From assembly GCA_947475735.1 (NCBI GenBank), contig CANJLQ010000016.1, positions 17,793 to 81,792 of the forward strand: 64,000 nucleotides of DNA. The letters run 5' to 3'. Shown in pieces: positions 55,194 through 63,090 of this stretch. Under the pieces are notes generated by a model. It saw only the letters and a program-made list of their open reading frames with translations. It did not search any database and was not told where the DNA came from. The stretch comes from Caulobacteraceae bacterium. Its GTDB lineage: Bacteria; Pseudomonadota; Alphaproteobacteria; Caulobacterales; Caulobacteraceae. Position 1 is the first letter of the stretch; each line of letters begins with the position of its first letter. Position numbers and translations under genes: made by a program.

Positions 55194-55946
55194 TCAGCCC
55201 TCGACGACCAGCGTTTCGTCGACCAGCCCGGAATGAACCCGCCTCTGGCGGCGGTCGACCGCATGACTGACCAGCCACAGCGCCATAGCCCAGGCGGCGC
55301 CGATGCTCCAGCCGGCGAAGACGTCCGTCGCCCAGTGCGCCGCCAGATAGATGCGCGTCAGGCCCACCAGCACGGCGATCGTGACGCCCACGGCGATCAC
55401 ATAGATTTTCACGTGCCGGCGCGGGAAGGCGCGAGCTAGCATGACCGCCAAGCTGAGATAGAAGACGGTCGACAGCAGGGCATGGCCGGAGGGGAAGCTG
55501 GCGTTGATCGTCTCCACCGCCTGAAAGGCCGAGGGCGGCCGCTCGCGCTCGAACACCGCCTTCAGACCCTCGCTCAGCATGACGCCGCCGATCAGTCCGA
55601 GCACCAGCATGAAGGCCGACAGCCGCTTTCGCTGGATCAGCAGAAAGGCCACGGCGACCGTGGCGAACAGGGCCAGCACCGAGAGGCCGCCAAGCGCGGT
55701 GATGTCGTTGGCCGCGGTCTCCAGCCACCACGGGCCGAGCGCATCCGACGGATTGGCGCTGGGACGCAGCGCCGACAGGATGATCAGATCGAAATTCTGA
55801 CCATCCGCCTCGGTCATGTCGTCCGCCAGCTCGGCGAAGGCGGCGACGCCGAGGCCGATGATCAGCAGGGCAAGGAGAGCGGCAAATTCGACGCGGGCGA
55901 AGCCGACGGCGCGGCGCAGAAAATGAACGGGTTCGGACAATGGCAT
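55194..55946 (-). CDS. PAP2-family membrane phosphatase
   Basis: 250 residues, about six membrane helices. The three phosphatase motifs are visible: K-A-V-F-E-R-E-R-P (K-x6-R-P), F-P-S-G-H-A-L-L-S-T (P-S-G-H) and R-I-Y-L-A-A-H-W-A-T-D-V (R-x5-H-x3-D). It dephosphorylates lipid phosphates such as undecaprenyl pyrophosphate or phosphatidic acid on the periplasmic face; the substrate is undetermined. Divergent from nrdA with a 299-bp gap. Confidence 0.92.
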   Translation of the reverse strand: MPLSEPVHFLRRAVGFARVEFAALLALLIIGLGVAAFAELADDMTEADGQNFDLIILSALRPSANPSDALGPWWLETAANDITALGGLSVLALFATVAVAFLLIQRKRLSAFMLVLGLIGGVMLSEGLKAVFERERPPSAFQAVETINASFPSGHALLSTVFYLSLAVMLARAFPRRHVKIYVIAVGVTIAVLVGLTRIYLAAHWATDVFAGWSIGAAWAMALWLVSHAVDRRQRRVHSGLVDETLVVEG

Positions 55947-56205
55947 CGGCCGCTAACGGTCAAGCTGTTGCCCCGTTCCCAATCACAAACGAGTCAGCCA
56001 TCCACAGGCTCGAAATCATCTGGGCGCCGATGCGCCAGGGCGAATTCACAGGCTGTCTAAGCGACGGCTGAACATGGCTAACTCGAATCACCCAAGAGAT
56101 CGGGCGTTATCGATTTGTCATCTCAGATTTTCGTCTGCGGAGAAAATTTCAGGGCTTGGCCAGTAACGAATTACGAACCACATTTAGCGTTGTCTGGATG
56201 TTGTC

Positions 56206-56221
56206 ACACAATATCTGGCGT
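56206..56221 (+). promoter_or_regulatory. Candidate NrdR box upstream of nrdA
   Basis: ACACAATATCTGGCGT matches the NrdR consensus ACACWATATATWGTGT at 13 of 16 positions and sits 25 bp upstream of the nrdA ATG, the expected place. NrdR represses class I nrd operons and usually needs two boxes about 31 bp apart; only a degenerate second copy (near 56178-56193) is visible, so binding is uncertain. A GANTC site (GAATC, 56085-56089), the CcrM methylation motif of Caulobacterales, also lies in this gap. Confidence 0.45.
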
Positions 56222-56245
56222 GTTCACGAAGTTCTGGGGGCTTAG

Positions 56246-58132
56246 ATGGCTGGCGGCGAAGCATTGAAGACGGTTGAATTCAAAGCGGTTAACGCCGCGC
56301 CGACAGCCGAGAAGCCCCATCTGACGGTGGTGCGGTCCCTCGAACTGGAGCGGTCACGCGACGACCTTCTGACCGACTTCGGCAAGAAGACGTTGGAAGA
56401 TCGCTATCTGCTGGCCGGCGAGAGCTATCAGGACATGTTCGCCCGGGTCTCGACGGCCTACTCCGACGACGCGGATCATGCCCAGCGCGTCTATGACTAC
56501 ATGTCCAAGCTTTGGTTCATGCCCTCGACGCCGGTGCTGTCGAACGGCGGGGCCGACCGCGGCCTGCCGATCTCCTGCTTCCTGAACTCGGTGCAGGACA
56601 GCCTGGACGGCATCCAGCGTGTCTGGAACGAGAACGTGTCGCTGGCCTCGAACGGCGGCGGCATCGGCACCTACTGGGGCGGGGTCCGCTCCATCGGCGA
56701 GAAGGTCAAGGGCGCGGGCCAGACCAGCGGCATCATCCCCTTCATCCGCGTGATGGATTCGCTGACGCTGGCGATTTCGCAGGGCTCGCTGCGTCGCGGC
56801 TCGGCGGCGGTGTACCTCGACGTCCACCACCCTGAAATCGAAGAGTTCCTCGAGATCCGCAAACCCTCGGGCGACTTCAACCGCAAGTCCCTGAACCTGC
56901 ACCACGGCATCAACATCACCGACGAGTTCATGGAGGCGGTCAAGCAGGGCACGACCTTCGGCCTGCGCTCGCCCAAGAACGACGAGGTGCTGAAGCTCGT
57001 CGACGCCCGGTCGCTGTGGCAGAAGATCCTGGAGATTCGGCTGCAGACCGGAGAGCCCTATCTGATCTTCTCCGACACGGTGAACCGGCAGATGCCGCAG
57101 CACCAGAAGGACCTGGGACTGAAGGTCAAGCAGTCCAACCTGTGCAGCGAGATCATGCTGCACACCGGCCCGGATCACCTGGGCATCGACCGGACGGCGG
57201 TCTGCTGCCTGTCGTCGGTCAACGCCGAGAAATTCCTGGAGTGGCGCGAGGAGCCCCGCTTCATCGAGGACGTGATGCGGTTCCTGGACAATGTGCTGGA
57301 GGACTTCATCACCCGCGCCCCGCCGGAAATGGCCGCCGCCGTCTATTCGGCCAAGCGCGAGCGGTCGGTGGGCCTTGGCCTGATGGGCTTCCACTCCTTC
57401 CTGCAGTCGCAGGGCGTGGCCTTCGAAAGCGCCATGGCCAAGTCGTGGAACATGCGGCTGTTCAAGCACCTGCGCCGCGAGGCCGACAAGGCCAGCCGCC
57501 TGCTGGCCGAGGAGAAGGGCCCGTGCGAGGACGCCGCCGAGCGCGGCGTCATGGAGCGGTTCAGCCACAAGCTGGCCATCGCCCCGACCGCCTCGATCTC
57601 GATCATCTGCGGCGGGACCAGCGCCGGCATCGAGCCGATCCCGGCCAACATCTACACCCACAAGACCCTGTCGGGCTCCTTCGCGGTCAAGAACCCTTAC
57701 CTGGAGCAGCTGCTTGAGGGCTACGGCAAGAACACCGATGCGACGTGGTCCTCGATCCTGGAGCACGAAGGCTCGGTCCAGCATCTGGACTTCCTGACCG
57801 ACGACGAGAAGAGCGTGTTCAAGACCGCCTTCGAACTGGACCAGCGCTGGGTCATCGAACTGTCGGCGGACCGTTCTGCCGACATCTGCCAGGCCCAGTC
57901 GATCAACTTGTTCATCCCCGGCGACGTGAACAAGTGGGACCTGCACATGCTGCACTGGAAGGCGTGGGAGACCGGCGTGAAGTCACTCTACTACCTGCGC
58001 TCCAAGTCGGTTCAGCGCGCCGCCTTCGCCGGGGCCGAGGACAAGGCCGAGGCGGCCGAGCCCGATCCGAACCAGCCGGACCTCTTCTCGGCCGCCCGCA
58101 CCGACTACGACGAGTGCCTGGCCTGCCAATAG
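56246..58132 (+). CDS. nrdA: Ribonucleoside-diphosphate reductase large (alpha) subunit, class I
   Basis: 628 residues. Class I alpha subunit: P-S-T-P-V-L-S-N-G-G near residue 90 (substrate site), P-I-S-C-F-L-N-S with the redox Cys, N-L-C-S-E-I with the thiyl-radical Cys, the phosphate loop P-T-A-S-I-S-I-I-C-G-G-T, and the C-terminal shuttle cysteines in D-E-C-L-A-C-Q. It lacks the N-terminal ATP-cone of E. coli NrdA, so activity may not be controlled by dATP in the usual way. It needs NrdB, which is not adjacent. A 299-bp upstream gap carries a NrdR-like box. Confidence 0.94.
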   Translation: MAGGEALKTVEFKAVNAAPTAEKPHLTVVRSLELERSRDDLLTDFGKKTLEDRYLLAGESYQDMFARVSTAYSDDADHAQRVYDYMSKLWFMPSTPVLSNGGADRGLPISCFLNSVQDSLDGIQRVWNENVSLASNGGGIGTYWGGVRSIGEKVKGAGQTSGIIPFIRVMDSLTLAISQGSLRRGSAAVYLDVHHPEIEEFLEIRKPSGDFNRKSLNLHHGINITDEFMEAVKQGTTFGLRSPKNDEVLKLVDARSLWQKILEIRLQTGEPYLIFSDTVNRQMPQHQKDLGLKVKQSNLCSEIMLHTGPDHLGIDRTAVCCLSSVNAEKFLEWREEPRFIEDVMRFLDNVLEDFITRAPPEMAAAVYSAKRERSVGLGLMGFHSFLQSQGVAFESAMAKSWNMRLFKHLRREADKASRLLAEEKGPCEDAAERGVMERFSHKLAIAPTASISIICGGTSAGIEPIPANIYTHKTLSGSFAVKNPYLEQLLEGYGKNTDATWSSILEHEGSVQHLDFLTDDEKSVFKTAFELDQRWVIELSADRSADICQAQSINLFIPGDVNKWDLHMLHWKAWETGVKSLYYLRSKSVQRAAFAGAEDKAEAAEPDPNQPDLFSAARTDYDECLACQ

Positions 58133-58141
58133 GGCATTGAA

Positions 58142-58180
58142 CCGATCGGCTCCCTCGCCTTTATGGAGGGAGCCAATCGG
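58142..58180 (+). terminator. Long hairpin between nrdA and the aldehyde dehydrogenase gene
   Basis: CCGAT-C-GGCTCCCTC, 9-nt loop, GAGGGAGCC-A-ATCGG: 9 perfect plus 5 perfect base pairs with one C/A mismatch, in the 57-bp gap between nrdA stop and the downstream ATG at 58190. No T run follows, and the 3' arm ends in the GG of the downstream GGAGA ribosome site. It could attenuate read-through or mask that ribosome site. Confidence 0.6.
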
Positions 58181-58189
58181 AGACACCCC

Positions 58190-59641
58190 ATGAATACCGC
58201 CGCCCGCGACGCCGGCCTGAAGCTTTTGCGTGAGCATGCCCTGATCGCCGGAGAGACCGTCACCGGCGACAAGCATATCGCCGTCGACGACCCCGCGACC
58301 GGCGAGATCATCGGCCATGTGCCCGACCTAGGCGTCGCAGAGACCGAGCGCGCGATCCGGGCGGCGCACGACGCTTTTCCCGACTGGTCGCGCTCCGATC
58401 CGCACAAGCGGGCGACGTTCCTGCGCGACTGGGCGCGGCTGATAGACGAGAATCTCGACGGCCTCGGCGGCCTGATGGCCTTGGAGAACGGCAAGCCGTT
58501 CGAGGAGGCACGCGGCGAGGCGGTCTACGCCAACAGCTTCCTGAAATGGTTCGCCGGCGAGGCCGAGCGCCTGCTGGGCGACACCCAGGACAGCCCGCTG
58601 GGCCACGTCATCGTCACCTTCCGCCAGGCCGTGGGCCCCTGCGCCCTGATCACCCCGTGGAACTTCCCCGCCGCCATGTTGACGCGCAAACTGGGGCCCG
58701 CCTTCGCGGCGGGCTGCACCGCTGTGGTCAAGCCGGCCAGCCAGACGCCCTTCACCGCCATCGCCCTCGTCGAACTGGCCTACAAGGCGGGCCTGCCGAA
58801 GGGGGCCCTCAGTGTCGTCACCGGCGACGCGGCGACCATCGGCGGCGTGCTCACGGCCTCGCCCCTGATCCGCAAGCTCAGCTTCACCGGCTCGACGCCG
58901 GTCGGGAAAAAGCTGGCCGAGCAGTGCGCCCCGACGCTGAAGCGCCTGTCGATGGAGCTTGGCGGGGCCGCCCCCCTGATGGTGTTCGAAGACGCCGACC
59001 TCGACCTCGCCGTCGCCGAGACGATCAAGGGCAAGTTCCGGAACTCCGGCCAGACCTGCGTTTGCCCCAACCGGGTCTATGTTCAGGCCTCCGTGGCTGA
59101 GGCCTATGCGGAAAAGCTGGCGCAAGCTGTCGCCCAGATCCCCGTCGGCCCGGCCTTTGAGGACGGGGTCAAGGTCGGTCCCCTGATCGAGGACAAGGCC
59201 ATCGACAAGGTCGAGGATCACCTCAAGCGGGTGGTCGCGTCCGGTGCCCGGGTCCTGACCGGCGGTGAGCGCCACACGCTCGGCGGCCGCTTCTTCCAGC
59301 CCACGGTGACCCTGGGCGGCGACGACACCCTGTTCCGCCACGAGGAAACCTTCGGCCCCTTGATCCCCGTCTTCCCGTTCGAAACGGAGGAGGACTGCCT
59401 GACCAGGGCCAATGACTCGGAGTTCGGTCTGGCCTCCTACGTCTTCACGCGCGACCTGGACCGCGCCATGCGGATCGGGCAGCGGATCGAGGCGGGGATG
59501 ATCGGGGTCAATACCGCCCTGATGTCGACGGCGGTCGCGCCCTTCGGTGGGGTCAAGCAATCCGGCTACGGCCGAGAAGGCTCGACCCACGGCATCGACG
59601 AATACGTCGACATCAAGCAGGTGACCTTGGCGCTGAAGTAG
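58190..59641 (+). CDS. gabD: NAD(P)-dependent succinate-semialdehyde dehydrogenase family
   Basis: 483 residues from the ATG at 58190 (GGAGA 6 bp upstream). Aldehyde dehydrogenase fold: P-W-N-F-P-A-A-M near 160, F-T-G-S-T-P-V-G-K, catalytic Glu in E-L-G-G-A-A-P, catalytic Cys in G-Q-T-C-V-C, and the C-terminal P-F-G-G-V-K-Q-S-G-Y-G-R-E-G. The extra Cys two residues after the catalytic one and the overall pattern fit the GabD group (succinate semialdehyde to succinate). Exact substrate and NAD/NADP choice are inferred. Confidence 0.9.
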   Translation: MNTAARDAGLKLLREHALIAGETVTGDKHIAVDDPATGEIIGHVPDLGVAETERAIRAAHDAFPDWSRSDPHKRATFLRDWARLIDENLDGLGGLMALENGKPFEEARGEAVYANSFLKWFAGEAERLLGDTQDSPLGHVIVTFRQAVGPCALITPWNFPAAMLTRKLGPAFAAGCTAVVKPASQTPFTAIALVELAYKAGLPKGALSVVTGDAATIGGVLTASPLIRKLSFTGSTPVGKKLAEQCAPTLKRLSMELGGAAPLMVFEDADLDLAVAETIKGKFRNSGQTCVCPNRVYVQASVAEAYAEKLAQAVAQIPVGPAFEDGVKVGPLIEDKAIDKVEDHLKRVVASGARVLTGGERHTLGGRFFQPTVTLGGDDTLFRHEETFGPLIPVFPFETEEDCLTRANDSEFGLASYVFTRDLDRAMRIGQRIEAGMIGVNTALMSTAVAPFGGVKQSGYGREGSTHGIDEYVDIKQVTLALK

Positions 59642-59644
59642 GAA

Positions 59645-61423
59645 TCAGCGCGTCCGGGCCACGCCCTCGCGCCGGTCGTCGGCCCCGCCGTCCCAGGCCC
59701 AGCCGTCCGCCCCCTGTCGCCAAAGGCCGCCGTGCAAACCCGAAGTCTCGGACTGGTTCGGAGCCAGCACCACGCCGCCCGCCGCCAGCTGTTCGGCCAG
59801 GGTCGGTCCGAACCGCGCCGTGTCCGCCCCGAAGCCCCCGCCCCGCGCCACCAGATTGGGCAGGTCGATCGCCGCCTGCATCGGCAGGCCCCAGACCAGC
59901 GCCCCGATCAGAACCTTGGCGTTATAGGCCAGGATCGACGGCCCGCCCGGCGAGCCGACCGCTCCGATCAGCCGACCCTGCCGGTCCAGAATGATCACGG
60001 GTGCCATCGACGACCGCGGCCGCTTGCCTGCCGCCACGGCGTTGGCCGCCTCGCCACCGTCGGGCCGGGTGGGGCTGAAGGAAAAATCCGTCAACTGGTT
60101 GTTGAGGAAGAAACCGGCCGCCATCCGCCCCGAGCCGAAGATGCTCTCGACCGTGGTCGTCATGGAGACGGCGTTGCCCTCGGCGTCCACCACGACGAAG
60201 TGGCTGGTCCCGGCGGGCTCGGTCGTGGCGTCCGGCGCGCGGAAGACGCCACCCGGCGGCGTGCCGGCGGTGGCCGCGCCCGTCAAGCCGGGGGCCAGTG
60301 CCGCGCGCGCGGCGACGTAGTCTTCGTCCAGCAGGCCGGCCACGGGTACGCCGACGAAGGCCGGGTCGCCGACGTAGCGGTCGCGGTCGGCGTACATCAG
60401 CCGCTGGATCTGGGCGAAGGCGATCCAGGCGTCCGCGCTCGTCTCACCGAGCGCGAGAGCATCGGCCACGCCCGGCGTCTCGGCCATGGCCAGGAGCTGC
60501 AACAGAGCCACCCCGCTGGACGGCGGCGGCGGCACGCACACGACGTAGACCCGGAACGGCCGGCACAAGGCATCCCGCTTGATCGGGCGATAGGCTGCGA
60601 GATCGGCCTCAGTCAGGGCCCCCGGACGTGCCCCGGCCTGCACGGTCTCGACGATGGCGTCGGCGATCGGGCCCGAGCGGAAGGCCTCGATCCCGTCGCG
60701 CGCCAGCACCGCGAGGGTCTCGGCATAGGCCGGATTGCGCAGAGTGTCTCCGGCCGCATAGCGCTGGCCATCCGCCTTTGTGAAATAGGCGTTGGCCCAT
60801 TCCGTCCGCGCCTGTCCTCGCGTGATGGCGATCATGCCGGCCAGCCGCGGACTGACCACGAACCCGTCACGCGCCAGGCGCTCGGCCTCGCCGAACAGCT
60901 CCGACCAGGCCAGTGTTCCGTGCTCGTCCTGCGCCATGGCCAGGGCCGCCACCGCCCCCGGCACCCCGGTCGAGCGGCCGCTCAGCACCGCATCCAGAAA
61001 CGGCAGTGGCCGTCCGTTCTCGTAGAACAGTTCGGGCGTCGCGGCCGCAGGGGCGGTCTCGCGCCCGTCATAGACCACGGTCTCGCCCGTCCCGGCGTCG
61101 AAATGCATCAGGAAGGCCCCGCCGCCCAAGCCTGACGACTGCGGCTCCACCAGTCCCAGCACCGCCTGGATCGCCACGGCGGCGTCCACCGCCGACCCGC
61201 CGCGCCGCAGCACCTCCAGTCCCGCCTCGACGGCCAACGGATTGGCCGCCGCGACGAACGGGCCGCGCGCCACCGGCGCGGTCGCCTGCGCCACCGCATC
61301 ACTGCGGGCGGGGGTGCCGATGCTGCCCAGGGCCGCCGGTCCCGTCGGCGCGCTCGTTTGGCAGGCCGCCGCGGCGAGAGCCAGGAACAACCCCAGGAAA
61401 CGGGTCTTGAAGCGGGTCAACAT
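59645..61423 (-). CDS. ggt: Gamma-glutamyltransferase, predicted lipoprotein
   Basis: 592 residues from the ATG at 61423. A lipoprotein signal M-L-T-R-F-K-T-R-F-L-G-L-F-L then L-A-A-A-A-C near residue 20 suggests membrane anchoring in the envelope. GGT precursor: G-G-S-A-V-D-A-A-V-A near 75, the autocleavage site in E-P-A-G-T-S-H-F-V-V-V-D with the nucleophile Thr, and the lid/oxyanion motifs G-K-R-P-R-S-S-M-A and G-S-P-G-G-P-S-I. Cleaves glutathione and gamma-glutamyl compounds outside the cytoplasm. The upstream region has no clear ribosome site. Confidence 0.93.
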   Translation of the reverse strand: MLTRFKTRFLGLFLALAAAACQTSAPTGPAALGSIGTPARSDAVAQATAPVARGPFVAAANPLAVEAGLEVLRRGGSAVDAAVAIQAVLGLVEPQSSGLGGGAFLMHFDAGTGETVVYDGRETAPAAATPELFYENGRPLPFLDAVLSGRSTGVPGAVAALAMAQDEHGTLAWSELFGEAERLARDGFVVSPRLAGMIAITRGQARTEWANAYFTKADGQRYAAGDTLRNPAYAETLAVLARDGIEAFRSGPIADAIVETVQAGARPGALTEADLAAYRPIKRDALCRPFRVYVVCVPPPPSSGVALLQLLAMAETPGVADALALGETSADAWIAFAQIQRLMYADRDRYVGDPAFVGVPVAGLLDEDYVAARAALAPGLTGAATAGTPPGGVFRAPDATTEPAGTSHFVVVDAEGNAVSMTTTVESIFGSGRMAAGFFLNNQLTDFSFSPTRPDGGEAANAVAAGKRPRSSMAPVIILDRQGRLIGAVGSPGGPSILAYNAKVLIGALVWGLPMQAAIDLPNLVARGGGFGADTARFGPTLAEQLAAGGVVLAPNQSETSGLHGGLWRQGADGWAWDGGADDRREGVARTR

Positions 61424-61576
61424 GAGGTCGGAGGTCCGGCGTGCGGGGAGACGGTCCTTCGACCTAGGCCGCCCTGCCGCTTGCGCCAAGACCTGCGGGC
61501 GAACAGAGGCAGAAATCCGGGTTGCGCGCGTCGGACCGACCCGCTAGATACCCGCCCTCGCCGTCAAGGCCTGTGC

Positions 61577-61653
61577 GCGCCCGTAGCTCAGCTGGATAGA
61601 GCATCAGACTACGAATCTGAGGGTCGGACGTTCGAATCGTTCCGGGCGCGCCA
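61577..61653 (+). tRNA. tRNA-Arg (anticodon ACG)
   Basis: 77 nt including an encoded CCA. Acceptor stem GCGCCCG pairs with CGGGCGC, discriminator G, D-loop GCTCAGCTGGATAGAGC, anticodon stem TCAGA/TCTGA with loop CTACGAA and anticodon ACG at 61611-61613, T-arm with TTCGAAT. ACG is normally converted to ICG to read CGU/C/A. The following DNA changes in character. Confidence 0.97.
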
Positions 61654-61698
61654 TTCTTTCAAACATTTGCTGTCGAAGCTCCATCGATCAGGTGGCTC

Positions 61699-61718
61699 TG
61701 GGACCCACATGGGACCCA
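61699..61718. repeat. Direct repeat TGGGACCCA x2 downstream of tRNA-Arg
   Basis: TGGGACCCA at 61699-61707 and again at 61710-61718, separated by CA, 46 bp after the tRNA. Adjacent direct repeats of this kind occur at integrase arm- or core-binding sites beside tRNA genes; without an integrase gene or the other island end this remains a suggestion. Confidence 0.5.
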
Positions 61719-62137
61719 GACGAGAGAAATAATAATCTATCACAGGCAATCAGGGCGCACATCTTAGGCTGATTTCGCCTTGGGTTGAGGGGCGTTTCTG
61801 CAGCGCGGAATTGGACTGATCGTTTCGCCATCGGATGGCACGACCCGAGTTCTCGTGGGGCGGCTTTGCGCAAGGAGCGGACATAGACATCGGCTCGCTG
61901 AGCGGACCTTTGGCTCCATTGCAGGAGGGACCACTCCCGACCTACTGCCGTAGGCTCCAGCGTGGAGATAACCCGCCGGATACTCGCAACTGCGTTGAAA
62001 ATTGCTCTCAAGCACGCCATGCAGCTGGCAGCGGAAAGGGCGGAGCTGTTTTCGACACCGTGGTGACTTCGGTGCGCAAGCGATGAGTGGGCCCGCGGCC
62101 TGCCGGTTCGCCGGTCGGCCATCCATTTTTAAGCGAA

Positions 62138-62152
62138 CGGGACCACGTCCCG
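62138..62152. promoter_or_regulatory. Small palindrome upstream of the methyltransferase gene
   Basis: CGGGAC-CAC-GTCCCG, a perfect 6-bp inverted repeat with a 3-base centre, 17 bp before the ATG at 62170. It could be a repressor site or a short leader hairpin controlling the two-gene cassette. Confidence 0.35.
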
Positions 62153-62169
62153 ATTGCGAGGGACGCCCC

Positions 62170-63090
62170 ATGCCCACTTACAAGCCCGACGACCCCTGCG
62201 GCTGCAACAGCGGCCAGCGCTACGGCGATTGCCACGGCCTGATCTTCGGTCCGCCACCGCTGAAAGGCGTGGCGGTCGGCCAGGCCATGTACGCCGAGGA
62301 CTGGGCGGTGAACGCGGCGCACTACCAGGCGCAAGGCCTCTACAAGACCCTAGCCTCGGAGCTCGCCGCCGCGACTGACGTCCATCGCGTCTTGGACGTC
62401 GGTTGTGGGCTGGGTCAGGGGCTCGAGGCCTTGGCGGCCGCCGTTGGCGGACCGAACCGCCTGATCATCGGTGTCGACGAAAACCCCAACTGCCTTACCG
62501 CGGCCGCAGAGCGGCTTCAGCTGTCGGCCGCTGCGGTAGCTTCGCCGCGGTTGAAGCTCAAGAGGCTGCTGAAGGATCGGATCGGGTCGACGCCATCATC
62601 GACCCCGCTGACCGTCAGCGGCGAGCTCGTCCTAATCCAGTCGGACTTGATGCTACCCGATCTGCCTCTGAAGGCTTGGCTCGACCAGATCGGGCCCCTC
62701 GACGCTGTCACCTTGTGGTTCTCCGGCGTTCACAAGGGCCGGGTCCTGACCAAGATAGCCCACGACATCGGCGCTACGAGCGACCTGGATCTCCGCGAGG
62801 CCCTTGAGGACCACGTGGTCGAACTGGCCGCCAAGCAGCTGCGGCCGGGCGGCGTCCTTCAGATCGTCCAGCGCGGGGCGGGTGACATGGAGGGGGAGCG
62901 GCAGAAGTGGGCCGCGATCGTCGCCGGCATCGCGGCCGATCACGGCTTCGACGTCGTCAGCGTCACCGGTACACCCTACGAGGAAGCCCCCGTTGGCACC
63001 GGAATGACTCTCAACGCGAAGCACTTCGACTCCACCGGGTTGCAGCGCTTCGCGCTGTCCACCGTCCTCCGTCGCAAGGCGGTTTCCTGA
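62170..63090 (+). CDS. SEC-C motif-containing class I SAM methyltransferase
   Basis: 306 residues; GAGGGA about 8 bp before the ATG. N-terminal SEC-C zinc motif at residues 10-22, Cys10-Gly-Cys12 ... Cys21-His22, a C-x-C-x8-C-H variant of the usual C-x-C-x8-C-C. From residue 75 a Rossmann methyltransferase: V-L-D-V-G-C-G-L-G-Q-G (motif I), I-G-V-D-E-N-P-N (motif II acidic), and a later Q-S-D-L-M-L-P. The target (RNA, protein or small molecule) is not readable. Its stop TGA overlaps the start of the next gene by one base (TGATG), so the pair is co-translated. Confidence 0.8.
   Translation: MPTYKPDDPCGCNSGQRYGDCHGLIFGPPPLKGVAVGQAMYAEDWAVNAAHYQAQGLYKTLASELAAATDVHRVLDVGCGLGQGLEALAAAVGGPNRLIIGVDENPNCLTAAAERLQLSAAAVASPRLKLKRLLKDRIGSTPSSTPLTVSGELVLIQSDLMLPDLPLKAWLDQIGPLDAVTLWFSGVHKGRVLTKIAHDIGATSDLDLREALEDHVVELAAKQLRPGGVLQIVQRGAGDMEGERQKWAAIVAGIAADHGFDVVSVTGTPYEEAPVGTGMTLNAKHFDSTGLQRFALSTVLRRKAVS

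Larger units (their letters stand above)
61654..62169. other. Accessory-looking region after tRNA-Arg, no supported gene
   Basis: 516 bp of lower-GC, irregular sequence between tRNA-Arg and the methyltransferase gene. Short frames exist on both strands, but none shows a ribosome site, protein-like composition or family motif. It carries the paired TGGGACCCA direct repeat at 61699-61718 and, near the end, a small hairpin. This resembles degraded DNA left by integration events beside a tRNA gene; no integrase gene remains in the window. Confidence 0.55.

Noticed and set aside
55981..56015. DnaA-box-like CCATCCACA near the nrdA promoter
   Set aside because: Two mismatches to TTATCCACA and only one copy; not distinguishable from chance.
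61764..62177. Leftward 137-codon frame between tRNA-Arg and the methyltransferase gene
   Set aside because: No ribosome site or domain, Arg/Pro/Ser/Cys-rich; overlaps other equally poor frames, so treated as non-coding debris.
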